Origin: Tatumella sp. JGM118
Lineage (GTDB): Bacteria > Pseudomonadota > Gammaproteobacteria > Enterobacterales > Enterobacteriaceae
DNA length: 64,000 bases
Direction of reading: 5' to 3'
Assembly: GCF_018257515.1 (NCBI RefSeq)
Contig: NZ_JAERJR010000001.1
Span: forward strand, 480,090-544,089
Shown here: positions 1 through 9,976 of the stretch, piece after piece
Layout: each line of letters starts with the position of its first letter
Position numbering within the stretch: the first letter of the stretch is position 1
Program-made: the position numbers and the translations under genes
Notes under the pieces: generated by a model
Databases searched by the model: none
What the model was told of the DNA's origin: nothing
Seen by the model: only the letters and a program-made list of their open reading frames with translations

Positions 1-1
1 G

Positions 2-115
2 GTACTGAGTGAACACTGGAAAATTAAACCTGTGAGTCGTACGCCGGAGTTGCTGAAAGGCTGGCGGGGTAAACTGATGGGACAGGAAATTACCGCCATT
101 ATCGACGGTAAATAA
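2..115 (+). CDS. rnd: Probable ribonuclease D, C-terminal 37 residues (partial)
   Basis: An open frame enters from the left edge and stops at a TAA at 113-115. The tail contains LLKGWRGKLMGQE, which resembles the end of the HRDC region of RNase D, a 3'-5' exoribonuclease for tRNA and structured RNA. In several non-Escherichia enterobacteria rnd is convergent with minE, as here. Only 37 codons are visible, so the call rests mainly on gene order and could be wrong. Confidence 0.5.
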   Translation, partial: VLSEHWKIKPVSRTPELLKGWRGKLMGQEITAIIDGK

Positions 116-122
116 TAAACCG

Positions 123-152
123 GTGAATGCCGCAGGTCAGCGCGGCATTCAC
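123..152. terminator. Stem-loop between the two convergent genes
   Basis: The arms at 123-133 and 142-152 form a perfect 11-bp stem (GTGAATGCCGC with its complement) around an 8-base loop. It lies between the stop codons of the partial gene and minE and probably ends transcription from both sides, although neither side has a long U tract. Confidence 0.6.
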
Positions 153-168
153 TATCGGTTGCAGAGAC

Positions 169-438
169 TCATTTCGCGGCTTCTTCGGCTTCCGGTAATG
201 TCACGTTAAGCTCAAGAATCGAGATATCATCCCCTTTCTGGTCCAACTGAACGGTAACCATCTCCGGATCAATCTTCACATACTTACAAATCACTTCCAG
301 AATATCGCGTTTCAATTGCGGAAGGTAATGGGGTTCACTGTCTCCACGACGCCGTTCCGCGACGATGATCTGCAGGCGTTCTTTAGCAATATTTGCAGTA
401 TGTTTTTTCCGGGATAAAAAGAAATCAAGTAATGCCAT
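169..438 (-). CDS. minE: MinE, cell division topological specificity factor
   Basis: MinE stimulates the ATPase of membrane-bound MinD and drives the pole-to-pole Min oscillation that keeps the Z ring at midcell. The 89-residue protein has the family's usual length. The N-terminal [12 protein letters not shown] membrane-targeting segment is followed by the MinD-contact helix ([13 protein letters not shown]) and a C-terminal beta-rich dimerisation domain. It is the last gene of minCDE and starts 3 bases after the minD stop, so it is almost certainly translationally coupled to minD. Confidence 0.98.
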   Translation of the reverse strand: MALLDFFLSRKKHTANIAKERLQIIVAERRRGDSEPHYLPQLKRDILEVICKYVKIDPEMVTVQLDQKGDDISILELNVTLPEAEEAAK

Positions 439-441
439 GTC

Positions 442-1254
442 TTATCCCCCGAACAGGCGTTTTAGGAAACCCTTCTTCTCTTCTTCAATAAAGCGGAAGG
501 GACGTTCTTCGCCGAGTAAGCGATCGACGGTGTCAGCATAGGCTTTACCTGCATCTGAAATCGTATCCAGAATCACAGGTTCCCCCTGGTTTGAAGCACG
601 CAGCACTGACTGGTCTTCAGGGATCACCCCTACCAGCGGGATACGCAGAATTTCCAGTACGTCTTCCATGCTTAACATATCGCCACGGCTGACACGGCCC
701 GGGTTGTAACGGGTCAGCAGCAGATGTTCTTTGATAGGTGTTTCACCTTTTTCTGCACGGCGTGACTTAGAGGCGATAATCCCGAGGATACGGTCAGAGT
801 CACGGACAGAAGAGACTTCAGGGTTGGTAGTGATGATAGCTTCATCGGCGAAATAGAGAGCCATCAGCGCTCCGGTTTCGATACCGGCAGGCGAATCACA
901 CACCACAAAGTCGAAATCAAGGTCAGAGAGTTCGTTCAGTACTTTCTCGACACCTTCATAGGTGAGGGCATCTTTATCGCGAGTCTGGGAGGCGGGCAGG
1001 ATAAACAGATTTTCGGTACGTTTATCTTTGATTAATGCCTGGTTCAGCGTGGCATCACCCTGGATAACATTAACAAAGTCATAGACAACCCGGCGTTCGC
1101 ATCCCATGATCAGGTCCAGATTACGCAGACCGATATCGAAATCGATAACGACGGTTTTTTTCCCTTTCTGCGCTAAACCGGTAGCGATGGCCGCGCTTGA
1201 CGTGGTCTTGCCAACGCCCCCTTTGCCCGATGTAACTACAATAATGCGTGCCAT
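442..1254 (-). CDS. minD: MinD, septum-site-determining ATPase
   Basis: This ParA/MinD-family ATPase recruits MinC to the membrane and is released by MinE. The deviant Walker A motif GKGGVGKTT covers residues 10-18, with the signature lysines at 11 and 16. The C terminus ends in the amphipathic membrane-targeting helix EEEKKGFLKRLFGG. The ATG at 1254 gives the canonical 270 residues starting MARIIVV and has AAGGAAA upstream. A start 7 codons further upstream is possible but adds non-conserved residues. Confidence 0.98.
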   Translation of the reverse strand: MARIIVVTSGKGGVGKTTSSAAIATGLAQKGKKTVVIDFDIGLRNLDLIMGCERRVVYDFVNVIQGDATLNQALIKDKRTENLFILPASQTRDKDALTYEGVEKVLNELSDLDFDFVVCDSPAGIETGALMALYFADEAIITTNPEVSSVRDSDRILGIIASKSRRAEKGETPIKEHLLLTRYNPGRVSRGDMLSMEDVLEILRIPLVGVIPEDQSVLRASNQGEPVILDTISDAGKAYADTVDRLLGEERPFRFIEEEKKGFLKRLFGG

Positions 1255-1287
1255 ATATGATGATTTCCTTAACAATAGAAAAGGGGT

Positions 1288-2016
1288 CTAATTAAGTGTT
1301 TTAATCGACAGTACACCGTCAGTTAACGACAAGCGTGCGGCCTGTCCGGAATATTCTGACGGTATCTGGTCCATGATCCAGTATTCACCGGCAATGGACA
1401 CCAGTTCTGCCGCTAAATGGGTACAAAAAATTTCGGCGCTCTGATCACCACTGGCTCCCGCCAGGGCGCGGCCCCGCATCATTCCGTAGATATGAATATT
1501 ACCATCTGCTACAAGTTCTGCACCGGCACTGACACTGCTGGTGACGATCAAATCGGCATTTTTAGCATAAATTTGCTGGCCCGAGCGTACCGGAGTGTTA
1601 ATAATCCGCGTACGGGTAAATTTCTCTCCCTCACTCACCGCAGGAGGGGCTACCACCGGGGGTTCTGCGCGGGCAGGTGCCGGTTCGCTCTCACGGGCCT
1701 TGCGTACATCTTTTCCCTCGGTCAATACCGGCAGACCTGCAGCCTGAATCAGTTGCTTTAGCTGTTCATCTTTACAACCGCTGACACCCATAATACGCAA
1801 GCCCGTCGAGGTGATCGCAGACTGGATTTGCGGCCAGTTAACGTCGGCGGTTAACGAGGAAATATTCAGAACGACCGGGGCATTTTTAAGAAATGCCGGA
1901 GCCTGATCAATTTTTTCCTGAATCGCCTGACGGATCACTTCGGGCTGTGTGTGGTGAAGATGTACAACAGATAAAGTAAAACTGCTTCCTTTAAGTTCAA
2001 TTGGCGTTTGCGACAT
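1288..2016 (-). CDS. minC: MinC, septum formation inhibitor
   Basis: MinC is the FtsZ-polymerisation inhibitor of the Min system. The first ~110 residues form the FtsZ-binding domain. A variable linker rich in Ala, Pro and Glu (about 110-130) leads to the C-terminal beta-helix domain ([18 protein letters not shown] onward), which dimerises and binds MinD. At 242 residues it is about 10 longer than the E. coli protein, mostly in the linker. It is the first gene of the minCDE operon, separated from minD by 33 bases. Confidence 0.97.
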   Translation of the reverse strand: MSQTPIELKGSSFTLSVVHLHHTQPEVIRQAIQEKIDQAPAFLKNAPVVLNISSLTADVNWPQIQSAITSTGLRIMGVSGCKDEQLKQLIQAAGLPVLTEGKDVRKARESEPAPARAEPPVVAPPAVSEGEKFTRTRIINTPVRSGQQIYAKNADLIVTSSVSAGAELVADGNIHIYGMMRGRALAGASGDQSAEIFCTHLAAELVSIAGEYWIMDQIPSEYSGQAARLSLTDGVLSIKTLN

Positions 2017-2173
2017 CTGTCCTGACCAGTCCTGTTTTTACAGTTTCATTTCTGAACAGGCGTTTAAATATCCGCCATTGGCCCAGAAGGTTCAATATTC
2101 GAATGACTCTTGTCATGTTATAGTTACACTATTATTAGGGCAAGTCACCACAGAGATTAATTCGGAGAAAAAT

Positions 2174-2446
2174 ATGTTATGTGCCATCTACAGAAGTTCA
2201 TTACGGGATCAGACCTATCTGTATATTGAAAAAAAAGATGACTTCTCCCGTGTCCCTGAGGAACTCCTGAAAGGTTTTGGCAAGCCAGTGCTGGCAATGG
2301 TGCTATCCCTGGCCGGGCGGGAAAAATTAGGCAGTGCAGATATCCATAAAGTGAAGCAGGAGTTGCAGGAAAAAGGCTATTATTTACAGGTGCCGCCGCC
2401 GGTTGAAAACTTACTTAAAACACATCTGGCTTCTGCGAAAAATTAA
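2174..2446 (+). CDS. ycgL: YcgL family protein (DUF709)
   Basis: The core [20 protein letters not shown] and the C-terminal YYLQVPPP segment match the YcgL family, small proteins of unknown biochemical role found beside min genes in gammaproteobacteria. The ATG at 2174 gives 90 residues and follows a GGAGA ribosome-binding site. The frame is open further upstream, but that part does not resemble the family. It diverges from minC. Confidence 0.93.
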   Translation: MLCAIYRSSLRDQTYLYIEKKDDFSRVPEELLKGFGKPVLAMVLSLAGREKLGSADIHKVKQELQEKGYYLQVPPPVENLLKTHLASAKN

Positions 2447-2716
2447 TTATTAAGATTACTCTGTAATTATAACCAGTATTATTTTCGGGGTGTGCCTTGC
2501 ATCCCGTTTCACATTTTCTGTATGAACCCCATCGTTACCCCGTCTTTTTATCTCTCACCGGGCAGCAGATTTTCATTAACGGTAATCCGGGATAAGAGTT
2601 TGTTACCGGTTTCTCCGGCAAAGATTGGCTTAGCCGGTTGAGAACTATTTTCTTTTCTATGTTTTCCTGATAATTATAGTCCGCTAATTGTTCACTTTTT
2701 GTAACGAGGGCTCGGC
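2447..2716. other. Intergenic stretch ycgL-ycgM, no gene seen
   Basis: These 270 bases are AT-rich and hold no convincing open frame or RNA gene. They presumably contain the ycgL end and the ycgM promoter, but I could not assign boxes with confidence. Confidence 0.5.
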
Positions 2717-3376
2717 ATGTATCAGCATCGGAACTGGCAGGGAGAGTTACTGGATCTTCCGGCAGGCAAAGTCGTTTGTGTTGGCAGTAACTACGCGAAG
2801 CATATCAGTGAAATGGGCAGTATTACCCCGGAAGAGCCGGTTGTCTTTATTAAACCGGAAACTGCACTCTGTGATTTACGGCAGCCGCTACATCTGCTTA
2901 CCGGTTTTGGCGAGATCCATCATGAAACCGAGCTGGCCGTGCTGATAGGCAGCACTTTACAACAGGCTGACGAAGAACAGATCTTACCGGCGATTGCCGG
3001 TTACGGTGTTGCGCTGGATTTGACCCTGCGCTCGGTGCAGGCAGGTCTGAAGAAGAAAGGGCAGCCGTGGGAAAAGTCAAAAGGCTTTGATAATTCCTGC
3101 CCCGTTTCCGGGTTCGTCCCTGCCGCGGAATTTGCGAGTGATCCGCAAAACACCGCGCTGCAGCTGGAGATCAACGGAGAAGTCCGTCAGTCAGGGAATA
3201 CCCGCGACATGATCCACAAGATAGTGCCGTTGATCGCCTATATGTCACGTTTTTTCACCCTGCGGCCCGGTGATATTATTCTCACCGGGACTCCGGAGGG
3301 CGTCGGACCACTGACTGCCGGCGATGCGCTGACAGTCTCATTCGCCGGTCATGCGATAACGACGCGGGTCGCGTAG
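2717..3376 (+). CDS. ycgM: Fumarylacetoacetate hydrolase family protein YcgM
   Basis: The protein has 219 residues and one FAH-type fold. The metal-site signature GEIHHETELAVLIG lies near residues 65-78, and the C-terminal FTLRPGDIILTGTPEGVG block is typical of the family. Members cleave or decarboxylate beta-diketo acids such as acylpyruvates or oxaloacetate using a divalent metal. The physiological substrate is not deducible from sequence. Gene order ycgL-ycgM-ycgN is as in E. coli. Confidence 0.92.
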   Translation: MYQHRNWQGELLDLPAGKVVCVGSNYAKHISEMGSITPEEPVVFIKPETALCDLRQPLHLLTGFGEIHHETELAVLIGSTLQQADEEQILPAIAGYGVALDLTLRSVQAGLKKKGQPWEKSKGFDNSCPVSGFVPAAEFASDPQNTALQLEINGEVRQSGNTRDMIHKIVPLIAYMSRFFTLRPGDIILTGTPEGVGPLTAGDALTVSFAGHAITTRVA

Positions 3377-3440
3377 GGCTTGCATATCGGGCGATGACTC
3401 TTTATAACGGGCGCCTGAAACGGATAAAGAGAAATTGCTA

Positions 3441-3890
3441 ATGATGACAAACGCCCCATTCTGGGAAACCAGGCGCCTTGAAGACATGACCGATGAGCAG
3501 TGGGAATCCGTCTGTGATGGCTGCGGACAGTGTTGTCTGAATAAATTACAGGACGCCGATACGGATGAAATTTACTTCACTAACGTGGCCTGTAATTTAC
3601 TGAACATCAAAAGCTGTCGTTGCCGGCACTATGAAAATCGTTTCGAATATGAACCCGATTGCATCAAGCTGACGCGTGAAAATCTGCCGACCTTTTCATG
3701 GCTCCCACGGACGTGCGGGTACCGGTTACTGGCTGAAGGGAAACCCTTACCCGCCTGGCATCCGTTGCGTACCGGGTCTGCAAAAGAGATGCATGCGAAT
3801 CGTATTTCGGTCAGATATATTGCCGTGCGGGAAAGTGAAGTGCAGAACTGGGAAGATCATATCATCGAACGTCCCGACAGGGGTTGCTAA
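3441..3890 (+). CDS. ycgN: YcgN family cysteine-cluster protein (UPF0260)
   Basis: The protein has about 150 residues with an N-terminal cysteine cluster CDGCGQCC (residues 25-32) and further cysteines near 51, 59 and 61. It belongs to the CxxCxxCC zinc/iron-chelating domain family; the function is unknown. Two adjacent ATG codons at 3441 and 3444 are candidate starts after AAAGAGAAA. An upstream TTG in frame is less likely. It lies 64 bases after ycgM and may share its transcript. Confidence 0.92.
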   Translation: MMTNAPFWETRRLEDMTDEQWESVCDGCGQCCLNKLQDADTDEIYFTNVACNLLNIKSCRCRHYENRFEYEPDCIKLTRENLPTFSWLPRTCGYRLLAEGKPLPAWHPLRTGSAKEMHANRISVRYIAVRESEVQNWEDHIIERPDRGC

Positions 3891-3925
3891 CATGACTGCA
3901 CCCTGGCCGGGACGTCCCGCCCGGC

Positions 3926-4441
3926 TTATTTCCTTCTGAACAGGCTTATCTGGGCAATTAACACCACAACCGCGACCAGCAGATAGGCGGCAAATACACC
4001 GACCAGCCACTCAGGCATGCTGAGGTTGAAAAGCGTCCAGCTACGATCCAGGCAGTTACCGTTTGCGACAAACATTCCCGGCACCCACTGATCCAGTGGC
4101 AGCCATGAAGGAAAACGGGCTTTGAAGTCACAGGTCGCGAACAGCGGGGGATGGATCTGCAGCATGGTATGTTCCCATGATAACCTGAGTCCTTCAGTCG
4201 CACCCACCAGCCAGATAATGATCCCGGCAAAGCGTAGCGGAGTTGCCGGGGCGATAGCACCCACAATGCCTGCCAGCAGTACGCCTAATAATGCACAGCG
4301 CTCATAAATACACATCACGCAGGGCTTCAGACCCATGACATGCTGGAACCAGAGCGCGGTGAGTTCAAGCGCCAGCGCTGTCAGGGCCAGCAGAAGCCAG
4401 GCGCCGCGGCCTCTGGAACAGCGATTTAACATTACTAACAT
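3926..4441 (-). CDS. dsbB: DsbB, disulfide bond formation protein B
   Basis: DsbB is an inner-membrane protein that reoxidises DsbA and passes electrons to quinone. Four transmembrane segments are evident. The two redox pairs are intact: Cys41-Val-Met-Cys44 in the first periplasmic loop and Cys104/Cys130 in the second. Length (171) and the start [15 protein letters not shown] match E. coli. In E. coli nhaB separates dsbB from fadR; here that gene is absent and the two diverge across about 260 bases. Confidence 0.97.
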   Translation of the reverse strand: MLVMLNRCSRGRGAWLLLALTALALELTALWFQHVMGLKPCVMCIYERCALLGVLLAGIVGAIAPATPLRFAGIIIWLVGATEGLRLSWEHTMLQIHPPLFATCDFKARFPSWLPLDQWVPGMFVANGNCLDRSWTLFNLSMPEWLVGVFAAYLLVAVVVLIAQISLFRRK

Positions 4442-4700
4442 ACTGTTTTCCTTATTTAATCCGGATGTCCGGAAGTGTAAACCAAAACTTCAGATATGCC
4501 ATCTTTCTGTGAGGATAGTATCAACAGAAGTTGTCAGAGGACGACCACTTTTTCTGACAAACGACTCCGCAATGATCAGACCCCCTGTGAATTGATGATG
4601 CTGATCCCGTTTTAGTTATCCGGATGCTATGTCGCCGGACAGGCTTTTGCTATGATATTTTTTTCGTCAAAAGCACGTCAGGTGAAGAGAAAGAAACGTT

Positions 4701-5420
4701 ATGGTGATTAAGGCGCAGACTCCTGCAGGATTTGCTGAAGAATATATTATCGAAAGCATCTGGAACAGTCGTTTTCCGCCAGGAACTTATTTGCCTGCCG
4801 AACGCGAATTGTCGGAACTTATCGGTGTGACCCGAACAACGCTCCGTGAAGTTCTGCAACGCTTATCCCGGGATGGCTGGCTGACTATCCGCCACGGGAA
4901 ACCGACGCGGGTGAATAATTTCTGGGAAACGTCCGGTCTTAATCTGCTTGAGACGCTGGCACACCTTGACCATGAAAGTGTTCCGCAAATGATCGATAAT
5001 CTTTTTGCGGTGCGCACCAGTATGGCGAGTATTTTTATCAGCCGGGCATTTACCCAAAACCCGCAGCAGGCACAACAGGTGCTGAGCGAAGCCCTGAATG
5101 CAGCGGCTGACAGCGCAGAGTATACCGACATCGACTATAAGCTGTTCCAGGGGCTTGCTTTTGCCTCCGGCAATCCTATCTATGGTCTGATCATTAACGG
5201 CCTGAAAGGGCTGTTCACCCGGGCAGGGCGTCAGTATTTCTCGCTGGATGAAGCGCGACAGCAGGCCTACGGTTTTTATCATAAGCTTTATGAACTGAGC
5301 CTGGCCGGGGTGAATAAATCAGAGGTGGCGGAGACGATCCGCGATTACGGCCGGCGCAGCGCGGAAATCTGGCACGCGCTGCAGTCCTCCCTGCAGAAGA
5401 GTACCGCAGAGTCTCCGTGA
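4701..5420 (+). CDS. fadR: FadR, fatty acid metabolism regulator
   Basis: FadR is a GntR-family regulator that represses beta-oxidation genes and activates unsaturated fatty acid synthesis; long-chain acyl-CoA releases it from DNA. The winged helix ([20 protein letters not shown]) occupies residues about 30-60, and the all-helical acyl-CoA-binding domain covers roughly 80-230. Length (239) equals the E. coli protein. The start [16 protein letters not shown] is the conserved one. Confidence 0.97.
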   Translation: MVIKAQTPAGFAEEYIIESIWNSRFPPGTYLPAERELSELIGVTRTTLREVLQRLSRDGWLTIRHGKPTRVNNFWETSGLNLLETLAHLDHESVPQMIDNLFAVRTSMASIFISRAFTQNPQQAQQVLSEALNAAADSAEYTDIDYKLFQGLAFASGNPIYGLIINGLKGLFTRAGRQYFSLDEARQQAYGFYHKLYELSLAGVNKSEVAETIRDYGRRSAEIWHALQSSLQKSTAESP

Positions 5421-5451
5421 ATGCGTTGCGCCGGTCCTCCCGGCGCTGATA

Positions 5452-6987
5452 TTACTGATGAGGGGCACGGGCAGGGCAGCGTTCAAGTAATTCCACACTA
5501 CCGTCTTCATTTTCCTGTTCCAGCAGGACATCAAATCCCCATAACCGGTGGATATGCTTCATGACTTCTGTCCTGCTTTCCGCCAGAGAGACTTTTTTTT
5601 GTGGTACATAGCGCAGTGTTAATGACCGGTCACCCCGCAAATCCACATTCCATACCTGAATATTGGGTTCCAGCTGACTCAGATTATATTGTGCTGACAA
5701 TTGCTGACGGATGGTCTGATACCCTTCGTCGTCGTGGATGGCGGAAATTTCCAGATAGTTCTTTCGATAGTCATCGGCCACCGCAAATAACCTGAAATCC
5801 CGAATCAGTTTCGGCGACAGAAACTGGCTGATAAAACTTTCATCTTTAAATTCCCGCATGGCGAAATGCAGTGTTTCCAGCCAGTCTTTACCGGCGATAT
5901 CCGGGAACCAGCGCTTATCTTCCTCCGTCGGCTGTTCACAGATGCGCCTGATATCCTGAAACATGGCAAATCCAAGCGCATAAGGATTAATTCCGCTATA
6001 CCACGAACTGTTGTAGGGCGGTTGCGCGATCACATTGGTATGGTTATGCAAAAATTCCAGCATAAACCGGTCAGTGACTTTACCTTCGTCATACAGATGA
6101 TTCAGCAGGGTATAGTGCCAGAACGTTGCCCAGCCTTCGTTCATGACCTGGGTCTGTTTCTGCGGATAGAAATACTGACTGATTTTACGGACGATGCGTA
6201 AAATCTCGCGCTGCCAGGGCTCGAGCAACGGGGCATTTTTTTCCATGAAATAGAGCAGGTTTTCCTGAGGTTCTGTCGGATAACGGGGGACAGAGGCTTC
6301 TGCCGTCTCTTTTTCTTTGCGCGGTAAGGTACGCCACAGGGTATTTATCTGACTCTGCAGGTAGGCTTCCCGGCTCTGCTGGCGCACCTTCTCTTCCTGC
6401 AGAGATATCTTCTGGGGGCGCTTATAGCGGTCGACGCCATAGTTCATCAGGGCATGGCAGGAGTCCAGTAAGCGCTCCACCGTATCGATACCGTATTTTT
6501 CTTCACAGTCTGCGATGTAATTTCTGGCGAACAGCAGATAGTCGACGATCGATCCGGCATCCGTCCAGCTACGAAACAGGTAGTTATTTTTAAAGAAAGA
6601 GTTATGTCCGTAGCAGGCGTGGGCCATCACCAGGGCCTGCATGGTCATGGTGTTTTCTTCCATCAGATACGCGATACAGGGATTGGAATTGATGACGATT
6701 TCGTAGGCCAGCCCCTGCTGTCCGTGTTTGTAGAGTTGCTCGGTTTCAATAAATTTTTTGCCGAAGGACCAATGGGTGTAATTGATCGGCATACCGATAC
6801 TGGAGTAGGCATCCATCATCTGTTCTGAAGTAATGACTTCTATCTGATGAGGATAGGTCTCCAGGCGGTAATGCTTAGCGACTCTGTCAATTTCAGACAG
6901 GTATTGTTCGAGCAAATCAAACGTCCAGTCCGGGCCATCACTCAGGCGCTCTGGCCGCAGGACTGGTCGGTCAAAAAAGGTTGTCAT
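5452..6987 (-). CDS. ycgB: SpoVR family protein YcgB
   Basis: The protein has 511 residues, matching E. coli YcgB (510), and belongs to the SpoVR family. The Bacillus member affects spore cortex formation; the enterobacterial role is not established, although it is commonly grouped with the yeaG-yeaH stress genes. It is soluble with no signal peptide. The ATG at 6987 has a good GAGGTG site. An ATG 18 codons upstream adds a basic, non-conserved extension. It converges with fadR, with 31 bases between the stops. Confidence 0.95.
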   Translation of the reverse strand: MTTFFDRPVLRPERLSDGPDWTFDLLEQYLSEIDRVAKHYRLETYPHQIEVITSEQMMDAYSSIGMPINYTHWSFGKKFIETEQLYKHGQQGLAYEIVINSNPCIAYLMEENTMTMQALVMAHACYGHNSFFKNNYLFRSWTDAGSIVDYLLFARNYIADCEEKYGIDTVERLLDSCHALMNYGVDRYKRPQKISLQEEKVRQQSREAYLQSQINTLWRTLPRKEKETAEASVPRYPTEPQENLLYFMEKNAPLLEPWQREILRIVRKISQYFYPQKQTQVMNEGWATFWHYTLLNHLYDEGKVTDRFMLEFLHNHTNVIAQPPYNSSWYSGINPYALGFAMFQDIRRICEQPTEEDKRWFPDIAGKDWLETLHFAMREFKDESFISQFLSPKLIRDFRLFAVADDYRKNYLEISAIHDDEGYQTIRQQLSAQYNLSQLEPNIQVWNVDLRGDRSLTLRYVPQKKVSLAESRTEVMKHIHRLWGFDVLLEQENEDGSVELLERCPARAPHQ

Positions 6988-7466
6988 AGCGCACCTCGTC
7001 TTTCTGCAGCGAATTATCTTCCGGCGAACCGGCACCATCATCCTGATGAAAGAAACGGTTGCGTACCTGTCAGGTACCTTTTAAGGATAGTCGATAGTTT
7101 AGCGGGGCAGTAACGATGGCAGGAGAAAAATGGCGACAAAAAAAGGCTGAATCCGCTTACGGACTATTTTTGCGTCTGAAAGCTGAATTTTGGTCATTAA
7201 AACAGGATAATATCCTGTATATAAGGTAAATTTATGGCAACATTTAAAAATTCTGACAACCTTTCGTAAAGCGCATATCCGCATAATTAACTACTAATTT
7301 TTAATATTAAACCGATTTAACTACTGAATATTCACTTTAGTGCTGATTTTAGTTACCAGAGAAGTAAAAAAAAGGTGAAATAGCCTGAATCGGGTCATAG
7401 GGGTAGTGTTAGTTGATAACACTGCACCAAAGGTCTTTATCAGGTTTATTATGCTGCGGGGGTGGT
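6988..7466. other. Divergent control region ycgB / dadAX
   Basis: These 479 bases lie between divergent genes and are AT-rich between about 7130 and 7400. No open frame is credible. Promoters for both directions should be here. E. coli dad is controlled by Lrp and CRP, but I could not define those sites reliably by eye. Confidence 0.5.
7405..7423. promoter_or_regulatory. Inverted repeat upstream of dadA
   Basis: AGTGTTA and TAACACT form a perfect 7-bp inverted repeat around a 5-base centre, 43 bases before the dadA start. It could be an operator or a short leader hairpin. The binding protein is not identified. Confidence 0.35.
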
Positions 7467-8765
7467 ATGAAGGTTTTGATTCTTGGAAGTGGTGTCGTCG
7501 GGGTGACGAGCGCCTGGTATCTGGCGCAGGCAGGTCATGAAGTCACGGTCATCGATCGTAGTAGCGGACCGGCAGAAGAGACCAGTGCCGGCAATGCCGG
7601 GCAGATCTCTCCCGGATACGCTTCGCCCTGGGCAGCGCCAGGGATCCCCCTGAAGGCGGTCAAATGGATGTTCCAGAAGCATTCCCCGTTGTCGATTCGC
7701 CCGGACGGGACCACCTTCCAGCTGCAATGGATGTTGCAGATGCTGAAGAACTGCACCCTGCCACATTACCAGCAAAACAAAAGCCGTATGGTGCGGATTG
7801 CAGAATACAGCAGGGATTGCCTGAAAGATCTGCGGGCGACCACCGGTATCCGTTATGAAGGCCGTCAGGGCGGAACCCTGCAGTTATTTCGTACCGAACA
7901 GCAGTTTGAGAGTGCCTCTAAGGATATCAAAGTCCTGGAGGAGGCAGGTGTTCCTTACCGGTTGCTGCAGTCCGGTGAGCTGCATTGCATTGAACCTGCG
8001 CTGGCAGCCACGCAGCATAAACTGACCGGCGGGTTACAGTTACCGAATGATGAAACCGGAGATTGTCAGTTATTCACCCGCCGGCTGGCAGCCATGGCTG
8101 AACAGGCCGGTGTGACATTCCGCTATAACGTGACGATCGACCAGCTGCTGCGCGACGGCAATAGCATCAGCGGGGTGAAATGCGGTGCGGAAATCCTTAC
8201 CGCTGATCGTTATATTGTAGCGTGTGGCTCCTATTCTACCGCGTTGCTGAAAGACATCGTTTCAGTCCCTGTCTATCCGCTGAAAGGGTACTCTCTGACG
8301 ATTCCGGTGAAGAACGCGGACGGCGCACCGGAATCCACCATCCTGGACGAAACCTATAAAGTCGCAGTGACACGCTTTGATAACCGTATCCGGGTCGGGG
8401 GGATGGCTGAGATTGTTGGTTTTAACACCAAACTGTTACCGGCTCGCAGAGAAACACTGGAGATGGTGGTCAGGGATCTCTATCCTGAAGGCGGATTTGT
8501 TGAACAGGCAACATTCTGGACCGGTTTGCGCCCGATGACTCCGGATGGTACTCCGATCGTTGGCCGGACACCGCTGACGAATCTGTACCTGAACACCGGG
8601 CACGGTACACTGGGATGGACGATGGCTTGTGGTTCCGGAAAGCTGATTGCCGATATTATTTCCGGTAATACCCCGGATATTGCGGTGGATGACTTGTCGG
8701 TGATGCGCTACTTGCCGGGTTTTGATGGCCGGTCATCCTTGTCTGGTATCAGAGCCGTCAGTTGA
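7467..8765 (+). CDS. dadA: DadA, D-amino acid dehydrogenase
   Basis: This FAD enzyme oxidises D-alanine and other D-amino acids to the 2-oxo acid and ammonia, feeding electrons to the respiratory chain at the inner membrane. The N-terminal dinucleotide motif GSGVVG is at residues 7-12. The downstream [13 protein letters not shown] block and the C-terminal [14 protein letters not shown] segment are typical. The ATG at 7467 gives 432 residues, identical to the E. coli length, after a GGGGGTGG site. It is cotranscribed with dadX, with a 16-base gap. Confidence 0.97.
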   Translation: MKVLILGSGVVGVTSAWYLAQAGHEVTVIDRSSGPAEETSAGNAGQISPGYASPWAAPGIPLKAVKWMFQKHSPLSIRPDGTTFQLQWMLQMLKNCTLPHYQQNKSRMVRIAEYSRDCLKDLRATTGIRYEGRQGGTLQLFRTEQQFESASKDIKVLEEAGVPYRLLQSGELHCIEPALAATQHKLTGGLQLPNDETGDCQLFTRRLAAMAEQAGVTFRYNVTIDQLLRDGNSISGVKCGAEILTADRYIVACGSYSTALLKDIVSVPVYPLKGYSLTIPVKNADGAPESTILDETYKVAVTRFDNRIRVGGMAEIVGFNTKLLPARRETLEMVVRDLYPEGGFVEQATFWTGLRPMTPDGTPIVGRTPLTNLYLNTGHGTLGWTMACGSGKLIADIISGNTPDIAVDDLSVMRYLPGFDGRSSLSGIRAVS

Positions 8766-8781
8766 GTTTCAGGAGAGTAAG

Positions 8782-9852
8782 ATGTCCCGACCGATTATCG
8801 CCACGGTAAATCAACAGGCGTTAGAACAGAATTTAGCGATTATCAGAAAAAAAGCGCCGGACGCCAACATCTGGACAGTGGTTAAAGCCAATGCTTACGG
8901 GCACGGTATTTCCCGATGTTATCAGGCCCTGAGTTCTGCCGACGGTTTCGCGCTGCTGAACTATGAAGAAGCCATCCTGCTGCGTGAGCAGGGCTGGCAG
9001 AAACCGGTGTTGTTACTGGAAGGCTTTTTTAAAGCTGAGGACCTGGTCTTGCTGGACCGCTATCGTCTGACCACCAGCGTACACAGTGAGTGGCAGATTG
9101 AGGCTCTGGCGAATGCCCGGCTATCCGCGCCGCTGAACATCTATGTCAAAATTAACAGCGGGATGAATCGTCTGGGCTTTCGTCCGGAACAACTGAAAGA
9201 TGTCTGGCGGCGGCTGGCAGCGCTGCCTAATGTCGGCGAAATGACCCTGATGACGCACTTCGCCCGCGGTGAAGAGCCGGACGGCGTGACAGAGCCGGTG
9301 GCTCTGCTCGATGCTGCAGCAGAGGGGATGGCACTGCCACGCTGTTTCGCCAACTCGGCGGCGACATTGTGGCACCCGCATACCCATCATCAATGGGTCC
9401 GGCCTGGCATTATTCTCTACGGCGCATCGCCTTCGGGTCGCTGGCAGGATATCGCCGATACCGGATTGCAACCGGTCATGCAGTTGCACAGCGAGATCAT
9501 CGGTATCCAGCAGTTACAGCAAGGGGAAGGCGTGGGGTACGGTTACCGTTACCATGCCGGAAGTGCGCAACGGATTGGCGTGGTGGCCTGTGGTTATGCC
9601 GATGGCTACCCGCGTCATGCACCCTCCGGGACCCCGGTAGCCGTCGACGGTATTCTGACCCGCACCGTGGGCCGTGTCTCTATGGACATGATTATGGTGG
9701 ATCTCACTCCCTGTCCTGAGGCTCATATTGGCTCGAAGGTCGAACTGTGGGGAGAGCAGGTGCATATCGATGATGTGGCCGCGGCTTCCGATACTGTAGG
9801 GTATGAACTGATGTGCGCAGTCGCCCCCCGGGTGCCATTTCGCATCCTTTAA
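8782..9852 (+). CDS. dadX: DadX, catabolic alanine racemase
   Basis: This PLP-dependent racemase converts L-alanine to the D-alanine consumed by DadA. The PLP lysine is Lys35 in VVKANAYGHG. The conserved GYADGYPRHAPSG segment and the C-terminal VGRVSMDMIMVD block complete the fold. Length is 356, as in E. coli DadX. The ATG at 8782 follows AGGAGA, which decides the start over an in-frame ATG overlapping dadA. Confidence 0.96.
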   Translation: MSRPIIATVNQQALEQNLAIIRKKAPDANIWTVVKANAYGHGISRCYQALSSADGFALLNYEEAILLREQGWQKPVLLLEGFFKAEDLVLLDRYRLTTSVHSEWQIEALANARLSAPLNIYVKINSGMNRLGFRPEQLKDVWRRLAALPNVGEMTLMTHFARGEEPDGVTEPVALLDAAAEGMALPRCFANSAATLWHPHTHHQWVRPGIILYGASPSGRWQDIADTGLQPVMQLHSEIIGIQQLQQGEGVGYGYRYHAGSAQRIGVVACGYADGYPRHAPSGTPVAVDGILTRTVGRVSMDMIMVDLTPCPEAHIGSKVELWGEQVHIDDVAAASDTVGYELMCAVAPRVPFRIL

Positions 9853-9859
9853 CCGGCCA

Positions 9860-9886
9860 ACAGCCTCCCTTTATCCGGGAGGCTGT
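9860..9886 (+). terminator. Stem-loop after dadX
   Basis: ACAGCCTCCC and GGGAGGCTGT form a perfect 10-bp stem with a 7-base loop, 7 bases after the dadX stop. The U tract is weak, but the position fits the end of the dadAX operon. Confidence 0.65.
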
Positions 9887-9976
9887 CACCGTTTCGCTCC
9901 CGCAGCACAGGTTTCTCTTAATTCTCTTGTGGTTAAAGACGCTCACCCTACACCCCCTCCGCAGAAACAGTCGTCA

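Noticed and set aside
5452..5534. Possible frame conflict between ycgB and fadR
   Set aside because: The genes are convergent with separate stops; the short minus-strand frame spanning them is an artefact.
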